A stretch of 64,000 nt of DNA from Eulemur rufifrons (Eukaryota; Chordata; Mammalia; Primates; Lemuridae). The notes under the pieces were generated by a model. That model worked only from the letters and a program-made list of their open reading frames with translations, searched no databases and was not told the origin of the DNA. Position numbers and translations under genes: made by a program. The DNA lies in the NCBI RefSeq assembly GCF_041146395.1, contig NC_090989.1, positions 244,828,843 to 244,892,842 on the forward strand. Direction: 5' to 3'. Shown in pieces: positions 36,456 to 48,304 of the stretch. Each line of letters starts with the position of its first letter. The stretch's first letter is position 1.

Positions 36456-37266
36456 TCAGAAAAGTGGCAGGAGAATGAATTCAAGACATAGTTTGTAGAA
36501 AATTATAGGACTAATAAAGTGAATATTATAACTAAAGATAGAAACAAATACCAATCTTGACCCTAAAGTTTCTTTTCTGGAAGACTGCAGGAAAATGGCC
36601 TTATTATACCAGAAAGAAATATAAATGCTTTTATGGCTTCATTCCTTTACCTCAGGGTCTGAAGGTAGATGCTCTGATTTTAAGCCTCATGGAAATCATT
36701 GTCAACAAAATGCAGGGAAAATAAGGAAGCATATATCAGTGGAATCATACAAATCTCTAGAAGATGTTGGAATCATGATTGATAAACTACTGGAATACGA
36801 AATAGGCAAACTTTAGCTGGATGAAAGGTTGTCACATTGGTGTTTTGGTGTTTTTTCCCATAAAATGATAAAATAACTACATGGCAAAAAACAGAGTCCT
36901 TTTAATTCTATGATTCAAATATGGTCAATTTTCTTTAAATGTAACTAACAAGGTCATGGGAATGTCAAAAGCTATTAGGACCAGTACAGATTCAAGCTAC
37001 TTGGAGAGTAGGCAACAGACAGACCATGGATGGGGAATTGTCCCAGTGGAAGACTGAAGGCATGCCTTATAATAGAGCCTCTGACAAACTTTAGAATCTA
37101 CTCTCTTCAAACAGCCATGTTTTGACAGATATATGAGTTAACTTCATTCTTGCACTTTGATATGTCATACTTACAATATGGATTATTCTAGCAAAGAATA
37201 TAAAAAATTTTTCTGGAATATCTCCAACAAATTTTCTGAAATTGATTAAACAAAAAAGATTATGAA
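36456..37266. other. Unique sequence
   Basis: No feature recognised; the 63-codon frame at 36625-36816 has no supporting signature. Confidence 0.5.
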
Positions 37267-37380
37267 CACCGTCTGAGGGATGGACATGCTTGAAGCTCTG
37301 ACTCGGGGCGGGTAGGGGGGCAAAGGCAATATACGTAACCTAAACATTTGTACCCCCATAATATGCTGAAATAAAAAAAA
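37267..37380 (+). mobile_element. 5'-truncated lemur-type L1 3' end
   Basis: GACATGCTTGAAGCTCTGAC, TCGGGGCGGGTAGGGGGGC, AAAGGCAATATACGTAACC, CCCCCATAATATGCTGAAATA and a short A tail form the last roughly 115 bases of the L1 3' UTR. The same block, more diverged, ends the twin-primed L1 near 41140-41230. This 3' UTR type is what I associate with strepsirrhine L1s. Only the extreme 3' end was copied. Confidence 0.8.
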
Positions 37381-37774
37381 TGAGGAATATTTGCTTTTAA
37401 CAATAAACATTAAGTCAAAACAAAACAATTTTATATTGTTACCAATAAAATAATGTATTAGTAAAATTTTAAAAAAAGATTATTTAGAGAAAGATAGTTT
37501 GCTTTATCAATGGATTTACTAGAGAAATATCTTAACAATAAGAGTCTCTATTATAAGCTATGCATGAAGGTATTCATTGCATATACAAAGGGTTTTTGTG
37601 TTCTTGAATGTCATAGTCAAGTGACAGTCCTAGGGCCAGATTCCAACTGAGTACCTGAGGTCACCAGTATAGAATGGATTCCTGCCCTGACCAAGGCATT
37701 TAGCTCACTTGATGCCAGACTTTCACTGTTATTAGTGTGTTGAAGTGTAAGGGTATAAAGTTAATCATATTTTA
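37381..37774. other. Unique sequence
   Basis: No feature recognised. Confidence 0.5.
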
Positions 37775-37955
37775 GTTCAAATTTTTCTTGGCTAAGTTTG
37801 TGACCATGGACAACATAATTTTCTGTGTCTCATTTTTTGCACTTACAAAATGGAGATAATAACATCTTTCCTATAGTACCATTGTAATAATAAAACCTGT
37901 AAAAAGAATCCTGTATAGCACAGAGAAGATACTCAACAAATATTAGTTTTCTTTC
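37775..37955 (-). repeat. MIR SINE, minus strand
   Basis: TTGTGACCATGGACAACATAA, ACTTACAAAATGGAGATAAT, AACATCTTTCCTATAGTACC, AAGATACTCAACAAATATTAG follow reversed MIR in full order. Confidence 0.8.
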
Positions 37956-38189
37956 TAATATCAATGTCTCTTTCTGTTTTTTTTCTGTCTTTCCAATTCC
38001 TGTGGTTTCCTAGTTCCTGATGTCACCCTAGTCTTTGAATAGCCTACTTGCTTTATCCATTGGTGATAAAAAAAAAAAGAGTAAACTTATATTAGCAGGT
38101 TCCTTACTGATTTTTTTACACTAACACTTATATTGAATGGGGCAACAGAGATGAACATATGCCTAAAATATAATAATAGCAAAAAAAGT

Positions 38190-38415
38190 TTTAATCATTC
38201 CTTATGCATTCAGGTAATATACTAAATGTTTTTACAGATATTTTCTCATTTTATCCATATAATTATTTTAAGTGATAAATATTATTTTTTCTTATTTTGT
38301 AAATAAAGAAATTAAGTCTTAGAGAGCCTTAATAACTTCCCTAAGATTGTAGGCCTAATAAATGATAGCGCTTGATTCTAAAATGAATACCTCTGACTTC
38401 AAAACCCTTGCTCTG
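38190..38415 (+). repeat. MIR SINE
   Basis: CAGATATTTTCTCATTTTATCC, TTTTGTAAATAAAGAAATTAAG, CTTAGAGAGCCTTAATAACTTCC, ATTGTAGGCCTAATAAATGAT match the MIR core to 3' half. Confidence 0.8.
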
Positions 38416-38494
38416 CCTGAGACATGATGTAACTATGACAACTCTCAGGGGGCTCACATGCCTCAGAAATTTTACCACAAGCTTTAAAATGAAT

Positions 38495-38806
38495 TGTATT
38501 AGTTTCCTGTAGCTGCTGTAACAAGTTACCACAAATTTAGTGCATTAAAATAACAAATTTATTCTCTTATAGTTTTGGAAGTCAGAAGTCCAAAATCATT
38601 TCAACTGAGCTAAAGTCAAGGTGTCAGCAGGTCCACTTCCCTCTCACGGCCCTGAGGGGAAAATCTTTTTCTTTGCCTTTTTCAGCTTCCAGTGACTGCC
38701 TTCATTCCTTGGCTTATGCTCCATCTTCAAAGTCTCTCATGTCAATCTCTACGTTTGCCATCACTTCACCTTCTCTGATATTTCCTGCCTTCCCTTTTAT
38801 AAGACC
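38495..38806 (-). mobile_element. MLT1-type LTR, first part (minus strand), split by L1
   Basis: On the plus strand it reads TGTATTAGTTTCCTGTAGC, TGTAACAAGTTACCACAAAT, GTTTTGGAAGTCAGAAGTCC, AAAGTCAAGGTGTCAGCAGG, CTTTGCCTTTTTCAGCTTCC, CATTCCTTGGCTTATG, ending CCCTTTTATAAGACC. That is a reversed MLT1-like (MaLR) LTR. The remainder continues at 41238. The subfamily is not assigned. Confidence 0.8.
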
Positions 38807-40157
38807 TTCCATAATATTTTCTCCTAAAATTCTTATGCTTTCATGCCTTAGGTTTAAGTCTGTTATCCACCGTGACTTGATTTTTGTGAGAGGTGAGAGG
38901 TGCAGATCCTGTTTCAGTCTTCTACATGTGGCTATCCAATATTCCCAGCACCATTTATTGAATAAGGATTCCTTTCCCCAGTGTATGTTTTTGTCTGCTT
39001 TGTCAAAAATCAGATGACAATATGAGGGTGGTTTTATACCTGGATTCTAAGTCCTGTTGTATTGGTCAATTTCTCTGTTTTTGTGCCAGTACTATGCTGT
39101 TTTGGTTATTATAGCTTTCCAGTATAGCTTGAAGTCTGGTAGATTGATGCCTCCTAATTTGGTCTTTTTGCTTAAGGTTGCTTTGGCTATATGGGGTCTT
39201 CTCTGGTTCCATAAGAAGTGTAAAATTATTTTTTTCTCAATCTGCAAACAATTCTGTTGGTATTTTAATAGGGATTGCATTGAATCTGTAGATCACTTTG
39301 GATAGTACAGAGACATTTTATCAATATGGATTCTGCCGATCAATGAGCACGGTACGGTTTTCCATCTGTTAACCTCCTTTGCAATTTCTTTTCTCACTGT
39401 TTCATAGCTCTCCCTATATAGGTCCCTTACCTCATTAGTTATATTCCTAAATATTTTATTTTCTTTGATGCTGTTGTGAAAGATATTGTGTCATCGATTT
39501 GATTCTCAGTTTGACTGTTATTGGCATATATGAAAGCTACTGATTTGTGTGCATAGATTTTGTATCTGGAGACTTTGCTGAATTTGTTTATCAATTCTAG
39601 GAGTCTCTTGGTTGAATCTTTGGAGTTTTCTAGATATAATATCATATTATCAATAAAGAACAATAGTTTGACCTCTTCTGCTCCCATTTGGATGCCCTTG
39701 ATTTCCTTCTCTTGTCTGATTACTCTGGCTAGGACTTTTAGCACTATGTTGAATAGAAGTGGTGATAGAGGGCAACTTTATCTGGTTTCAGTTCTAAGCA
39801 GGAATGCTTTCAAATTTTCCCCATTCAGTACGATGTTGGCTGTGGGTTTGTTGTATATGGCTTTAATAATTTTGAAGTATGTCCTATCTATGTCTATTTT
39901 GTTAAGAGTTCTTATCAAAAAAGGGTGCTAAATTTTAGCAAATGCTTTTTCTGTATCTATTGAGAGGATCATATGGTCTCTGTTTTTGCATTTATTTATA
40001 TGGTGAATTACATCTGTAGATTAGCATATGTTGAAGCATCCTTGCATCTCTGGGATGAAGCCCACCTGGTCATGATGAATTTTTTTTTTTTTTGATGTGC
40101 AGTTGAATTTGGTTTGATAAGATTTTATTGAGAATTTTGCATCTATGTTCATAGAGG
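38807..40157 (-). mobile_element. Twin-primed L1, inverted segment (ORF2, minus)
   Basis: Plus-strand sequence reads as reversed L1 ORF2: CATTTATTGAATAAGGATTCC, GTTTTGGTTATTATAGCTTTCC, GGATTGCATTGAATCTGTAG, CAAATGCTTTTTCTGTATC, CCACCTGGTCATGATGAAT, ending ATTTTGCATCTATGTTCATAG. An open frame at 39439-39744 (minus) covers the RT catalytic region. Where active L1 has the F-A-D-D motif it reads FIDN within [14 protein letters not shown], so two of four motif positions are changed. A frame at 39092-39280 (minus) holds a further piece ending in [17 protein letters not shown]. Frames are interrupted. This half joins the plus-strand half at about 40158 head to head, with the two halves adjacent in normal L1 order, which is the signature of twin priming. 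Confidence 0.88.
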
Positions 40158-41237
40158 ACATAAAAAACAGAATTTATGAAGAAGACCCCAAAAGTAATCA
40201 CAGCAATAACAAAAATAAATAAATGGCACCTGATCAAATTAAAAAGCTTCCGCACAGCCAAGGAAACTATCACTAGAGCAAATAGACAACCTATAGAATA
40301 GGATAAAATATTTGCATGCTACACATCTGATAAAGGGCTGATAACTAGAATCTGTATAGAACTCAGGGAAATTAATAAGAAAAAATCAAATGACCCCATT
40401 AAAAAATGGGCAAAGGATATGAACAGAAACTTTTCAAAAGAAGACAGACTAATGGCCAACACACATATGAAAATTTGCTCACATCTCTAATCCTCAGGGA
40501 AATGCAAATCAAAACCACAATGAGATATTACTTAACTCCAGTGAGAATGGCTTTTATCAAAAACTCCCAAAATAACAAATGTTGGCATGGATGTGGAGAG
40601 GTAAGAACACTCATACACTGCTGGTGGGACTGCAAACTAATACAACTTCTATGGAAAGTAGCACAGAGATAGCTCAAAGAACTAAAAGTAGAACTACCAT
40701 TTGATTCAGCAATCCCACTACTGGGTATTTACTCAAAGAGAAAAAACACATTCTATAATAAACACATCTGCACTAGAATGTTCACAGCAGCACAATTCAC
40801 AATTGCAAAGATGTGGAAACAACCCAAGTGCCCAAGTGAGTGGATTAATAAAATGTGGTATATGTATACCATGGAGTACTACCCAGCCATAAAAAAAACA
40901 ATGGTGAACTAATATCTCCTGTATTATCCTGGATGGAGCTGGAGCCCATTCTTTGAAGTAAAGTACCACAAGAATGGAAAAATGAGCACCACGTGTACTC
41001 TTCAGTAAATTGGCACTAATTGATCAACACTTACGTGCACATATAGAAGTAACAATCATTGCTTGTCAGGTAGATGGGTGGGGGCAGGATGGGATGGGTA
41101 AATTCACACTTACTGGTGCAGAGCGCACTTTCTGGGCAGTGGGCATGCTTGTAGCTTTGACTCGGTGGTGCAAAGGCAATATATGTAACCAGTGTTTTTA
41201 TCACCGTAATATTCTGAAAATTTTTAAAAAAGACCAT
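40158..41237 (+). mobile_element. Twin-primed L1, 3' segment (ORF2 end and 3' UTR)
   Basis: Starts AACAGAATTTATGAAGAAGAC and runs through the ORF2 C-terminus to the 3' UTR and a short A-rich tail (TTTTTAAAAAAG). The frame 40406-40672 keeps the C-terminal cysteine motif [18 protein letters not shown] (C-x3-C-x7-H-x4-C), although other stops and shifts break the ORF. Downstream GTACTACCCAGCCATAAAA and TGGATGGAGCTGGAGCCCATT are ORF2-end landmarks. The 3' UTR (GGCATGCTTGTAGCTTTGAC, GCAAAGGCAATATATGTAACC) is the lemur type. The 11-base TTTATAAGACC at 38796-38806 recurs at 41238-41248, flanking the whole L1 as its target duplication. Confidence 0.9.
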
Positions 41238-41398
41238 TTATAAGACCACAGTGAAGACATTGAGCCTACCTAGGTAATCAAGGATAAACTTCCCATATCC
41301 AAATCTGTAATTTAATAGCATCTGCAAAGTTTTTTTTTCATATTAAATAATATTCACAGGTTCTGGGCATATTTGAGGGCAGTTACCGAGCCTACCAT
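41238..41398 (-). mobile_element. MLT1-type LTR, second part (minus strand)
   Basis: Continues the LTR interrupted at 38806: TTTATAAGACCACAGTG, CTAGGTAATCAAGGATAAACTTCC, TTTAATAGCATCTGCAAAG, ATATTCACAGGTTCTGGGC, GAGCCTACCATT. Without the L1, the two parts give an LTR of about 470 bases. Confidence 0.75.
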
Positions 41399-43484
41399 TT
41401 ACATTTCACTAATATTTACATTAACTCTCTAAAATTACATGAATAGAAAATTACTCTGGGAAAGTTATAATGGAATTAAATGTGGTCTTCTAAACCATTG
41501 GTATGGTCTTTGAATCATAACAGACATGTTGTTATTCACTCTTATCTACTAAATGGTAAAAATGTCTTCCAAAATATTGAATAACACACAAGTTCTAAAT
41601 TAATAAGGCAGTATTAATAAAGCTGGGTTGTTTAAAGCAGCGTAACATTTTTCTATACATAAAACATCAGATTTTCCTTCAACAAATACTTGTTAATGGA
41701 ACAGATGTATTAAAAGAATAGCACTTTTATGTAGCAAGGTTATCTATTACAGGCTGCTTCTGTACTCACTTTCTTCTATTTCTATTCAAATACATTATAT
41801 TCATATTCAGCTGTATTAGCCACAGTTCCCAATGTACTTGTTTATCTGATGCAAGGTTAATGTGGTATCAAGGAATTCTATAGAATTAGAATTTCTTGTT
41901 ATTGAATAAGAGTTACATCAACACCATCAAAGGCTTTGTATTGGATGTGATACAAAAAGAAGAAAAAAATTAAAAATTAATATAAACTACTGGCAAATAT
42001 TCTGATAATGACTTTCTCACATGACATTTCATATTATGCATATTATGAACTGGTCCAGCATGGCAGAAAACTACATCTTTAATTGTTCTTTATAACCATC
42101 TTTCCAACCTCTGAAGGATATTAGCTAATAAAGAAGAACATGGCTTGCATTATTTAGGGCCTAAATAATTAGCAAGTCAGTTTTTCACAAAGCTGATATG
42201 CTTCATTATTGGAAAAATCTAGGCTACCACATTAACTACATCTTTGCTTTCTGAAAGACACCCATCAAAGTGGTAATCAGAGATCTGCTGCAATATCCTC
42301 TCTGATCTGAACTGTTTGCAATACACAGCAAACTTGTTTTTCTTTAATTTGAATTTAAATAATGGTCTCTACCAACTGGCCGAGAAACATTAGTGCATTC
42401 AGTTTCCCTTGGGATAAAACAAACTGGTTTATGTACACAAACCACATTGTATTCGTAGGTTCTCAGTCAATAGCAGCATTTGCTATTACATGCACTGAAA
42501 TTGAAACGTGCTGACCAAGGGAAAAAATAAATTAAGAGGAAATTAAATACTCTCTCACAGATGGGCAGAATCAATTAATTATGAACTTCAGTGAGGTAAA
42601 AATGTAATCTGTAGTGGTTCAGGATTTTGGTTTTGTTTGTGTGCATTGTGTGGGAGTGTGTATGTGTGCATATGCACATCTATATTAGACAATAGGAAAT
42701 TCTCAGGCCTCCTGAGAACGATGGCATTGAATGGAAAATAGGCATCAGGTATTGAAAAAGTTCTTTCAACTGAATGCTAGAGCATAAGTGAGCATGGTAC
42801 CATGTTTAGGTGGAGTTATAAAGAAGTGTGTCCACACTTTGATTGTAAGGATGTTTTATAGACTCCAATACACCTCAAGAATTATGTGCACAACTCTTAG
42901 CTGAGTTCTAAGATACGTTCAAAGTTTTTAATATATAAGACTAGTCTTTGCCTGTAATTTATATAGGATCTAATAGCTCTGTTATGTAATTTAAGAGGTA
43001 TTGGGGACACTTTAAAGGGACAATAATCCATGACTCATTCGCTTAAAAATATATCTCATAAAAATGGAGGAGGAGCTGTTATGATCATTAGAAGACACTT
43101 AAGGGACATCAAAATATATGTGTGGAATTTGTTTAGATACCAATTTGAACAAATCGACCATAAGAAGATATTTTTAAAACAATCCAGAAAAAGTGAACAC
43201 AGACTATTAGATGACATTATAGAGAAAAATTATTGGTTTAATTTTGTTTGTAAATAAAATTAATTAACTTAAATTGGTGGGCCTTGTTTGGATTTCCTGT
43301 AGTTAAAGTGACCAATGACCTAAGTCAAAGTATGAGCTAATATTATAAATATCAACATGTGTTTTGTTATCTATTAAAATAGATCACACCTACACCCCTC
43401 CCACACAAAAATATGCTCTAATCCCTTTACTTGATGGTGACTGTCTACAGATCTATAGATTGTTTTTTTGTGCCGTTTTCTGTC
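41399..43484. other. Repeat-poor interval
   Basis: About 2 kb with no recognised repeat or gene. Around 42200-42620 the base composition is more even and there are compact motifs such as TCAATTAATTATGA (42571-42584). This is the best candidate in the window for ancient non-coding constraint, but constraint cannot be seen in one sequence. Confidence 0.5.
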
Positions 43485-43790
43485 TTCTAAATTCTAGCCA
43501 CCTGAGTCTTCCAGTTCTCAAGTGTACCTCCTCAATTCTGGGAGTCCTTCAAGCTTCACCTGGGTTCCCCCTTCCTGTGCAGCAGCCTGGAAGCTCTCTC
43601 AAGGCACTAAGCTGAAGCAATCATAGAGCTCACCTCAGCTGTTTACCTCTTAAGGCGGATCATTGTCCTTTATCTGTCCAGTTTCTTGAAAACCATTGTT
43701 TCACATATTTTTTCTCTTTGATTTTGGTTGTTTCATGAGGGAGAGCATATGCAATCTGTGTTATTTCATCTTGGTCAGAAGTGTAGGTCA
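43485..43790 (-). mobile_element. L1M-type 5' UTR fragment, minus strand
   Basis: Plus strand: TCTTCTAAATTCTAGCCACC, GGGAGTCCTTCAAGCTTCACC, CTGTGCAGCAGCCTGGAAGC, GATCATTGTCCTTTATCTGTCC, TCTTGAAAACCATTGTTTCAC, then TTTCATCTTGGTCAGAAG. This is the reverse of the 5' end of old L1M elements ('CTGGCCAAGATGGAGTAACAG...'). Confidence 0.65.
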
Positions 43791-45574
43791 TGAATACTTT
43801 AGTAGAAAGACTACACTTGCCTGAATTCTGCTGAAACATCTGCTTTTGTTAGGATAATTCCAGGCTTCTTTCAAGGAAAATTCAGCATATCAAGGAGCAC
43901 TGGAAGGCATAGAAAAATCTCCGTTCCAGGATGTGGATTATATACCAATTTTTCCCCTTCCCCTGGTACCTTATGCCCACCTGCCCAAAATAGAGAAGCT
44001 AGCTGGATAGGAATGCAATGATTATCTGTGGAATGAGGAACATTAGCAGAGGAGAGAGATTTGTGGGCAGGATCCACATTATTAACGCCATCACCTTGTT
44101 ATTATTATGTCCCATGATATTCCCCAAGCTGATGCTCAATTTGACTTTTGGGATTCTGGAAGAGAACCCTGGACCATTGTCATTATTGATTCTACAGATT
44201 ATTTCTGGCTAGATATTGTTAACAGATTCTTTTCTTATAACCTGGAGCCAGACACATGGAAGTGCCAGGAGCACGGGATAACTTGAAAGGCAATGGCTTC
44301 CAGTTGCTTCAGCATAGGAAAATAGAACATCCAACTTTGTAACCTAGTACCTGAATGCTGTAAATTAGTCTGATTCATGTATTACATGGGAAAAAATAAT
44401 TATACAACCCACTTAACCCTGACTGGCTAAGGTGTATTGTGTACATTAAAATGATGTATGCTCAGTTCCTGAGAATGTCAAAATATTGTGTTTTTTCTTC
44501 TTCCCTTCTGTTCCTGTTGCCAAAGAGCTGCTTCCTGCATTGTGTTCATTAGTTCCCTGTGAAGCAACTAAAAGAGCTTTGCCTATTCAGTATTGCAGGC
44601 ATTCACATTTCCACTTCCTTTCTTCAAAAATAAATTTTCTTGAAACCAAATCATCCTTCCTGTCTGCTTATGGCTTAATGTATTAGAAGCCAGTTAAATC
44701 TGGGAATTCATTTTTCTCGTGAGTCAGCTGAGATGATAACTCCCCCCCCACCATAAAGTGTTATTATCAGTTTAAAACTAGGTAAAGTAAATTTCATTTG
44801 TTGTACACAGTTTTAATAATTCTACCTGAGATTCTCAACATCATTTTGATTTATTACATTAATATTGTATTTTAGGTATTAGGAACTACTCCCTCACATG
44901 CTAAACACTTTTAGCATTATCCTTACTGATGAACTCTAAAATAATCAGAAAGGCTAACTAAATCACCATATTCCATGTTCAGTAATGATCCACAGGAGCA
45001 AAGTTCTGTGAGCCACTGTGTTAACCTTTTGCCACTGCCTTTGAGGTCCATGCTGTGAGAATTCAGCAGTAGTTATTTGCCTACTGCTACATTTCTTCTT
45101 TTTTCCCTTTCTCCTCTATCTCATTTTCCTCCTCTTCCTTTCCATGCTGCATGGTAAATTTTAATTTGTGCTTAACTTGGCAGAAAAATAAAATAATAGT
45201 GTCTAAATATGTAATACTCTTCAAGTGATATTTTAAATGAACAAAACATATCCAGATTTCTAAATACTGAATATAAATTAATTCCTGAAGTAGTCATCTT
45301 CATAGTCTGGGCTTATAGCAAAAGCTCACAATATTTCCTTATTTTGTAGCTGGTATTTTTTTCTCTACTTAAAAATGAATACAGACGGCCAAACCACATT
45401 AAAATATTCCATCTTTCATCAAATAAAATATACTCTTTATTTTCCCCCAAATTTGATGATACTTGGTAGTAATTCATACATTTCTCTCCCCTACCTAAGA
45501 AACTCAGCCTGCTTCTCCCTGAAATATCAATATAACAAGTATGACAGTTTCTTGTGAAATCTTTCATGAATCTT
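43791..45574. other. Unique sequence
   Basis: No recognised repeats in about 1.8 kb. Short frames at 43871-44077 and 44018-44212 overlap on opposite strands and lack domain support. Confidence 0.5.
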
Positions 45575-45790
45575 CTATACCTGGATAAGCTATGTTTTTT
45601 TTGGTGGGGAGAGGGTTTTTTTTTACATAAATGGGAACAAATTATATGCATTGATCTACACCATCCTTTTTTTACTTAATAATATATCTTGGAGATCAAA
45701 TATGGATTTATTGTGGCATTTTTATTAATTTTACTTTATTTGTCCCCACAGGAATATATTGTATTCTGCCATGTTCTTGTTCCTTTATCA
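45575..45790. repeat. Possible L1M 3'-region fragment
   Basis: TACATAAATGGGAACAAATT, TTGATCTACACCATCC, TTACTTAATAATATATCTTGG, AGATCAAATATGG and GGAATATATTGTATTCTGCC resemble a dispersed old L1 3' segment. Orientation uncertain. Confidence 0.4.
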
Positions 45791-45901
45791 ACATTCAGAG
45801 AAACCTTTCTGCTACCATCTTTTAATAATTATTTACTAGGGATGTCAGAAAGGAACCCCAGAGCATAACCTATCCCAACAAAAAAGAAATTGAAAGATTG
45901 G

Positions 45902-46243
45902 GGCCGGGCGCGGTGGCTCACGCCTGTAATCCTAGCACTCTGGGAGGCCGAGGTGGGCGGATCGTTTGAGCTCAGGAGTTCGAGACCAGCCTGAGCAAGA
46001 GCGAGACCCCACCTCTACTAAAAATAGAAAGAAATTATATGGACAGCTAAAAATATATATAGAAAAAATTAGCCGGGCATGGTGGCGCATGCCTGTAGTC
46101 CCAGCTACTCGGGAGGCTGAGACAGGAGGATCTCTTGAGCTCAGGAGTTTGAGGTTGCTGTGAGCTAGGCTGACGCCACGGCACTCACTCTAGCCTGGGC
46201 AACAGAGTGAGACTCTGTCTCAAAAAAAAAAAAAAAAAAGAAA
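45902..46243 (+). mobile_element. Young lemur-type Alu, copy 2
   Basis: A 320-base dimer plus an A/G-interrupted A tail. It is flanked by the 10-base duplication GAAAGATTGG (45892-45901 and 46244-46253). A box at 45914-45924 and B box at 45978-45987 are intact. The sequence matches copy 1 (31671-32026) at 318 of 320 positions; differences are C/T in the GGCCGGGCG(C/T)GG start and T/G in GGATC(T/G)CTTGAG. The independent target sites show these are two insertions from the same or nearly the same source, not one duplicated locus. The 65-codon frame inside is identical at protein level to that in copy 1 because it is Alu body. Confidence 0.97.
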
Positions 46244-46399
46244 GAAAGATTGGAATAATAAAATCCTCTTTGGGTGGTCCTTTATCTGGTCCATTTTATA
46301 TAAGATAATTTTAACAGTCCTAGTTATTCTTTTACCCAAAAACCTTCTTTGGTCCCAAATACTTATTTAATCATATGCAATTATTAATCTCTTAACTGA

Positions 46400-46845
46400 T
46401 CATTTTAAGGCTGAAATACCTGCAATCTCTATCTTGGTGTTCCTCTGTACATATCCCATGCTTTGGCCAAAGTGACCTTAGTCTGTGAAAAGGCCCGTGC
46501 ACTCCTACCCCTCTGCCTTTGCTTAGAAGTTTTACTCTTCCTGAAATGCCCTCTCCCCTCCTCCAGTAGTCAAAAAGCCACAAGGCCTTTTTGTTTTCCT
46601 AGAAGAGGGTATGACATCATTTTTCTCTGAAGTCCCTTATATATTGTTTATATGTCTTTTAAGACCTTTGTATTCCTCTTGCATTAGATATATTTGCATA
46701 CTAAATATCCTTTTTAAGGTGATGATTAATTACTTGAGAGCAATTCCAAGGTCTTTTTCTTCTGTATATACCATGCAGTGCTCAGCACAATGTCTTAGGT
46801 AAGGTAAGTGTTCAATAAATATTTGCTCATTTGAACTGAGTCAAA
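46400..46845 (+). repeat. L2 3' region (about 450 bases)
   Basis: TTGGCCAAAGTGACCTTAG, CTCTGCCTTTGCTTAGAAG, TTCCTGAAATGCCCTCTCC, TCTCTGAAGTCCCTTATAT, TTACTTGAGAGCAATTCCAAGG, ATGCAGTGCTCAGCACAATG, GTGTTCAATAAATATTTGCTC follow the L2 C-terminal/3' UTR consensus to its end. Confidence 0.8.
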
Positions 46846-48304
46846 TTTAGTACATTTCTACCCCAGCATGGTAATACGTTTCTGATTTCTAATGAGAACC
46901 AGTGAGAAATATTTCAACCAGGCTTACTGGAATTTATCCATTCCATTAAGTGAAAGGCAATTGTGCAGTAACCAAGTAGGTACTTATTTTTTTCCACAGA
47001 GTAAGAAAGTTTAAGTTCTCATTTAATGATAAAGATCAAAAACAAAGGAAACTATCAGCAGTAATAGTTCCCATTACCATGAATAAAAATATTTGGCTTT
47101 TAATAAGGGACATACCAGATGCAATGACAGAAAAAATGATGTCAAACGGCAATTATTTTTCCCTAGATCTGGCCGAAGTCATTAAAAAGAAAAGACTTTA
47201 TGGTGGCTGTGGTGTCAAAAGTGAAGAGAATAATTAATCAAGTTATTAAATAATCACAAGAAAGAAAAATTGTTTCTTTAACTTAATAGTGTGAGTCAAA
47301 TTTCCCACTTAGCTAGAGAACACACGCTTTTCTTAGGGCCGACTTCTAAGCTTTTCAGTGTATATTATTTTCTTGCATTAAAAATGAAGAAAAGTGAGTC
47401 TTTACTTGATATGTTGTCTCATTTCTTGCCAAATTCTTTTAACAAAATTTTGTCATTCCCACTGGAGTCCCAGAACTTGGCACACATCTACAATGAGCCA
47501 ATGTTAGGAAGGGGCTTTTGCTACCTATTGGGGAGAATGGCGCCAACCCTGAGAAAGCCAGTGAAAGTGGGCCACACGTGGCACTCATTCTTCACTTTAT
47601 CAGCATTGTGACCCTCTCCACGTTGGTCTCCACTATTTCCATTGCAAACGTATCATATATCACATATGTTAAATGAGTTTTATTGAACTTGCCAGGGAGA
47701 GGATGGATACAGAAATCTATGAAACTTTTCCGTAGAGGGAAAAATATTATAGCATCCAATTAAATACATGAAAAAGTGTATTTGGAATTATTAAATAACT
47801 TTTGGAATCCAATCTATTTGCAAATAGAAATTGTATTCTGATCTAATAGTACTATTAAGGGGAAAAACAAAAATAAAATCTTGTACCCTCACTTTATCAA
47901 TAAATAGGTCTGGAAAAAAGACATATTAAAGTAGAAAAGTGGAAAGAAGCAAATAAGCCAACAGTAAATTTAAAAAATAAATGTATTTTAAGAGTTTCTA
48001 TTCATTTTCTGAATTCAGATTCTAAATTTGTTTGGCTTTTGGTTTGTTTGAGTTATAACAAGTAAATTAAATAAGGAAATAATGGTTATTTCAAAAACTG
48101 GTTATATCCATGAATTTTTTTTTTAAAAGAGAAGTAGCATATTTTGTCTTGGTATTACATTTTGTGAAAAAAACTTTTCTGGTGCATTTAAATTCATTGG
48201 AAACCATTACATACTGAAAAATTTTCTCAGTAATGATTTCATAGCACATTTCATATGGTTACTTCTTATAACAATCTCTCCAACAGTTGCAATAAAATAA
48301 TAAA
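46846..48304. other. Unique sequence
   Basis: No element recognised. The segment 47500-47590 is locally richer in G/C (GGCGCC and CCACACGTGGCACTC, with the E-box CACGTG) but has no clear coding signature. Confidence 0.5.

Noticed and set aside
39439..39744. A possible domesticated reverse transcriptase
   Set aside because: It is a fragment of the twin-primed L1, bounded by stops, with an altered catalytic motif and no promoter or conserved context.
47291..47611. A 106-codon frame covering a locally G/C-richer segment
   Set aside because: No credible start, no recognised domain and no flanking exons; could be chance. A comparative codon-substitution test would be needed to revive it.
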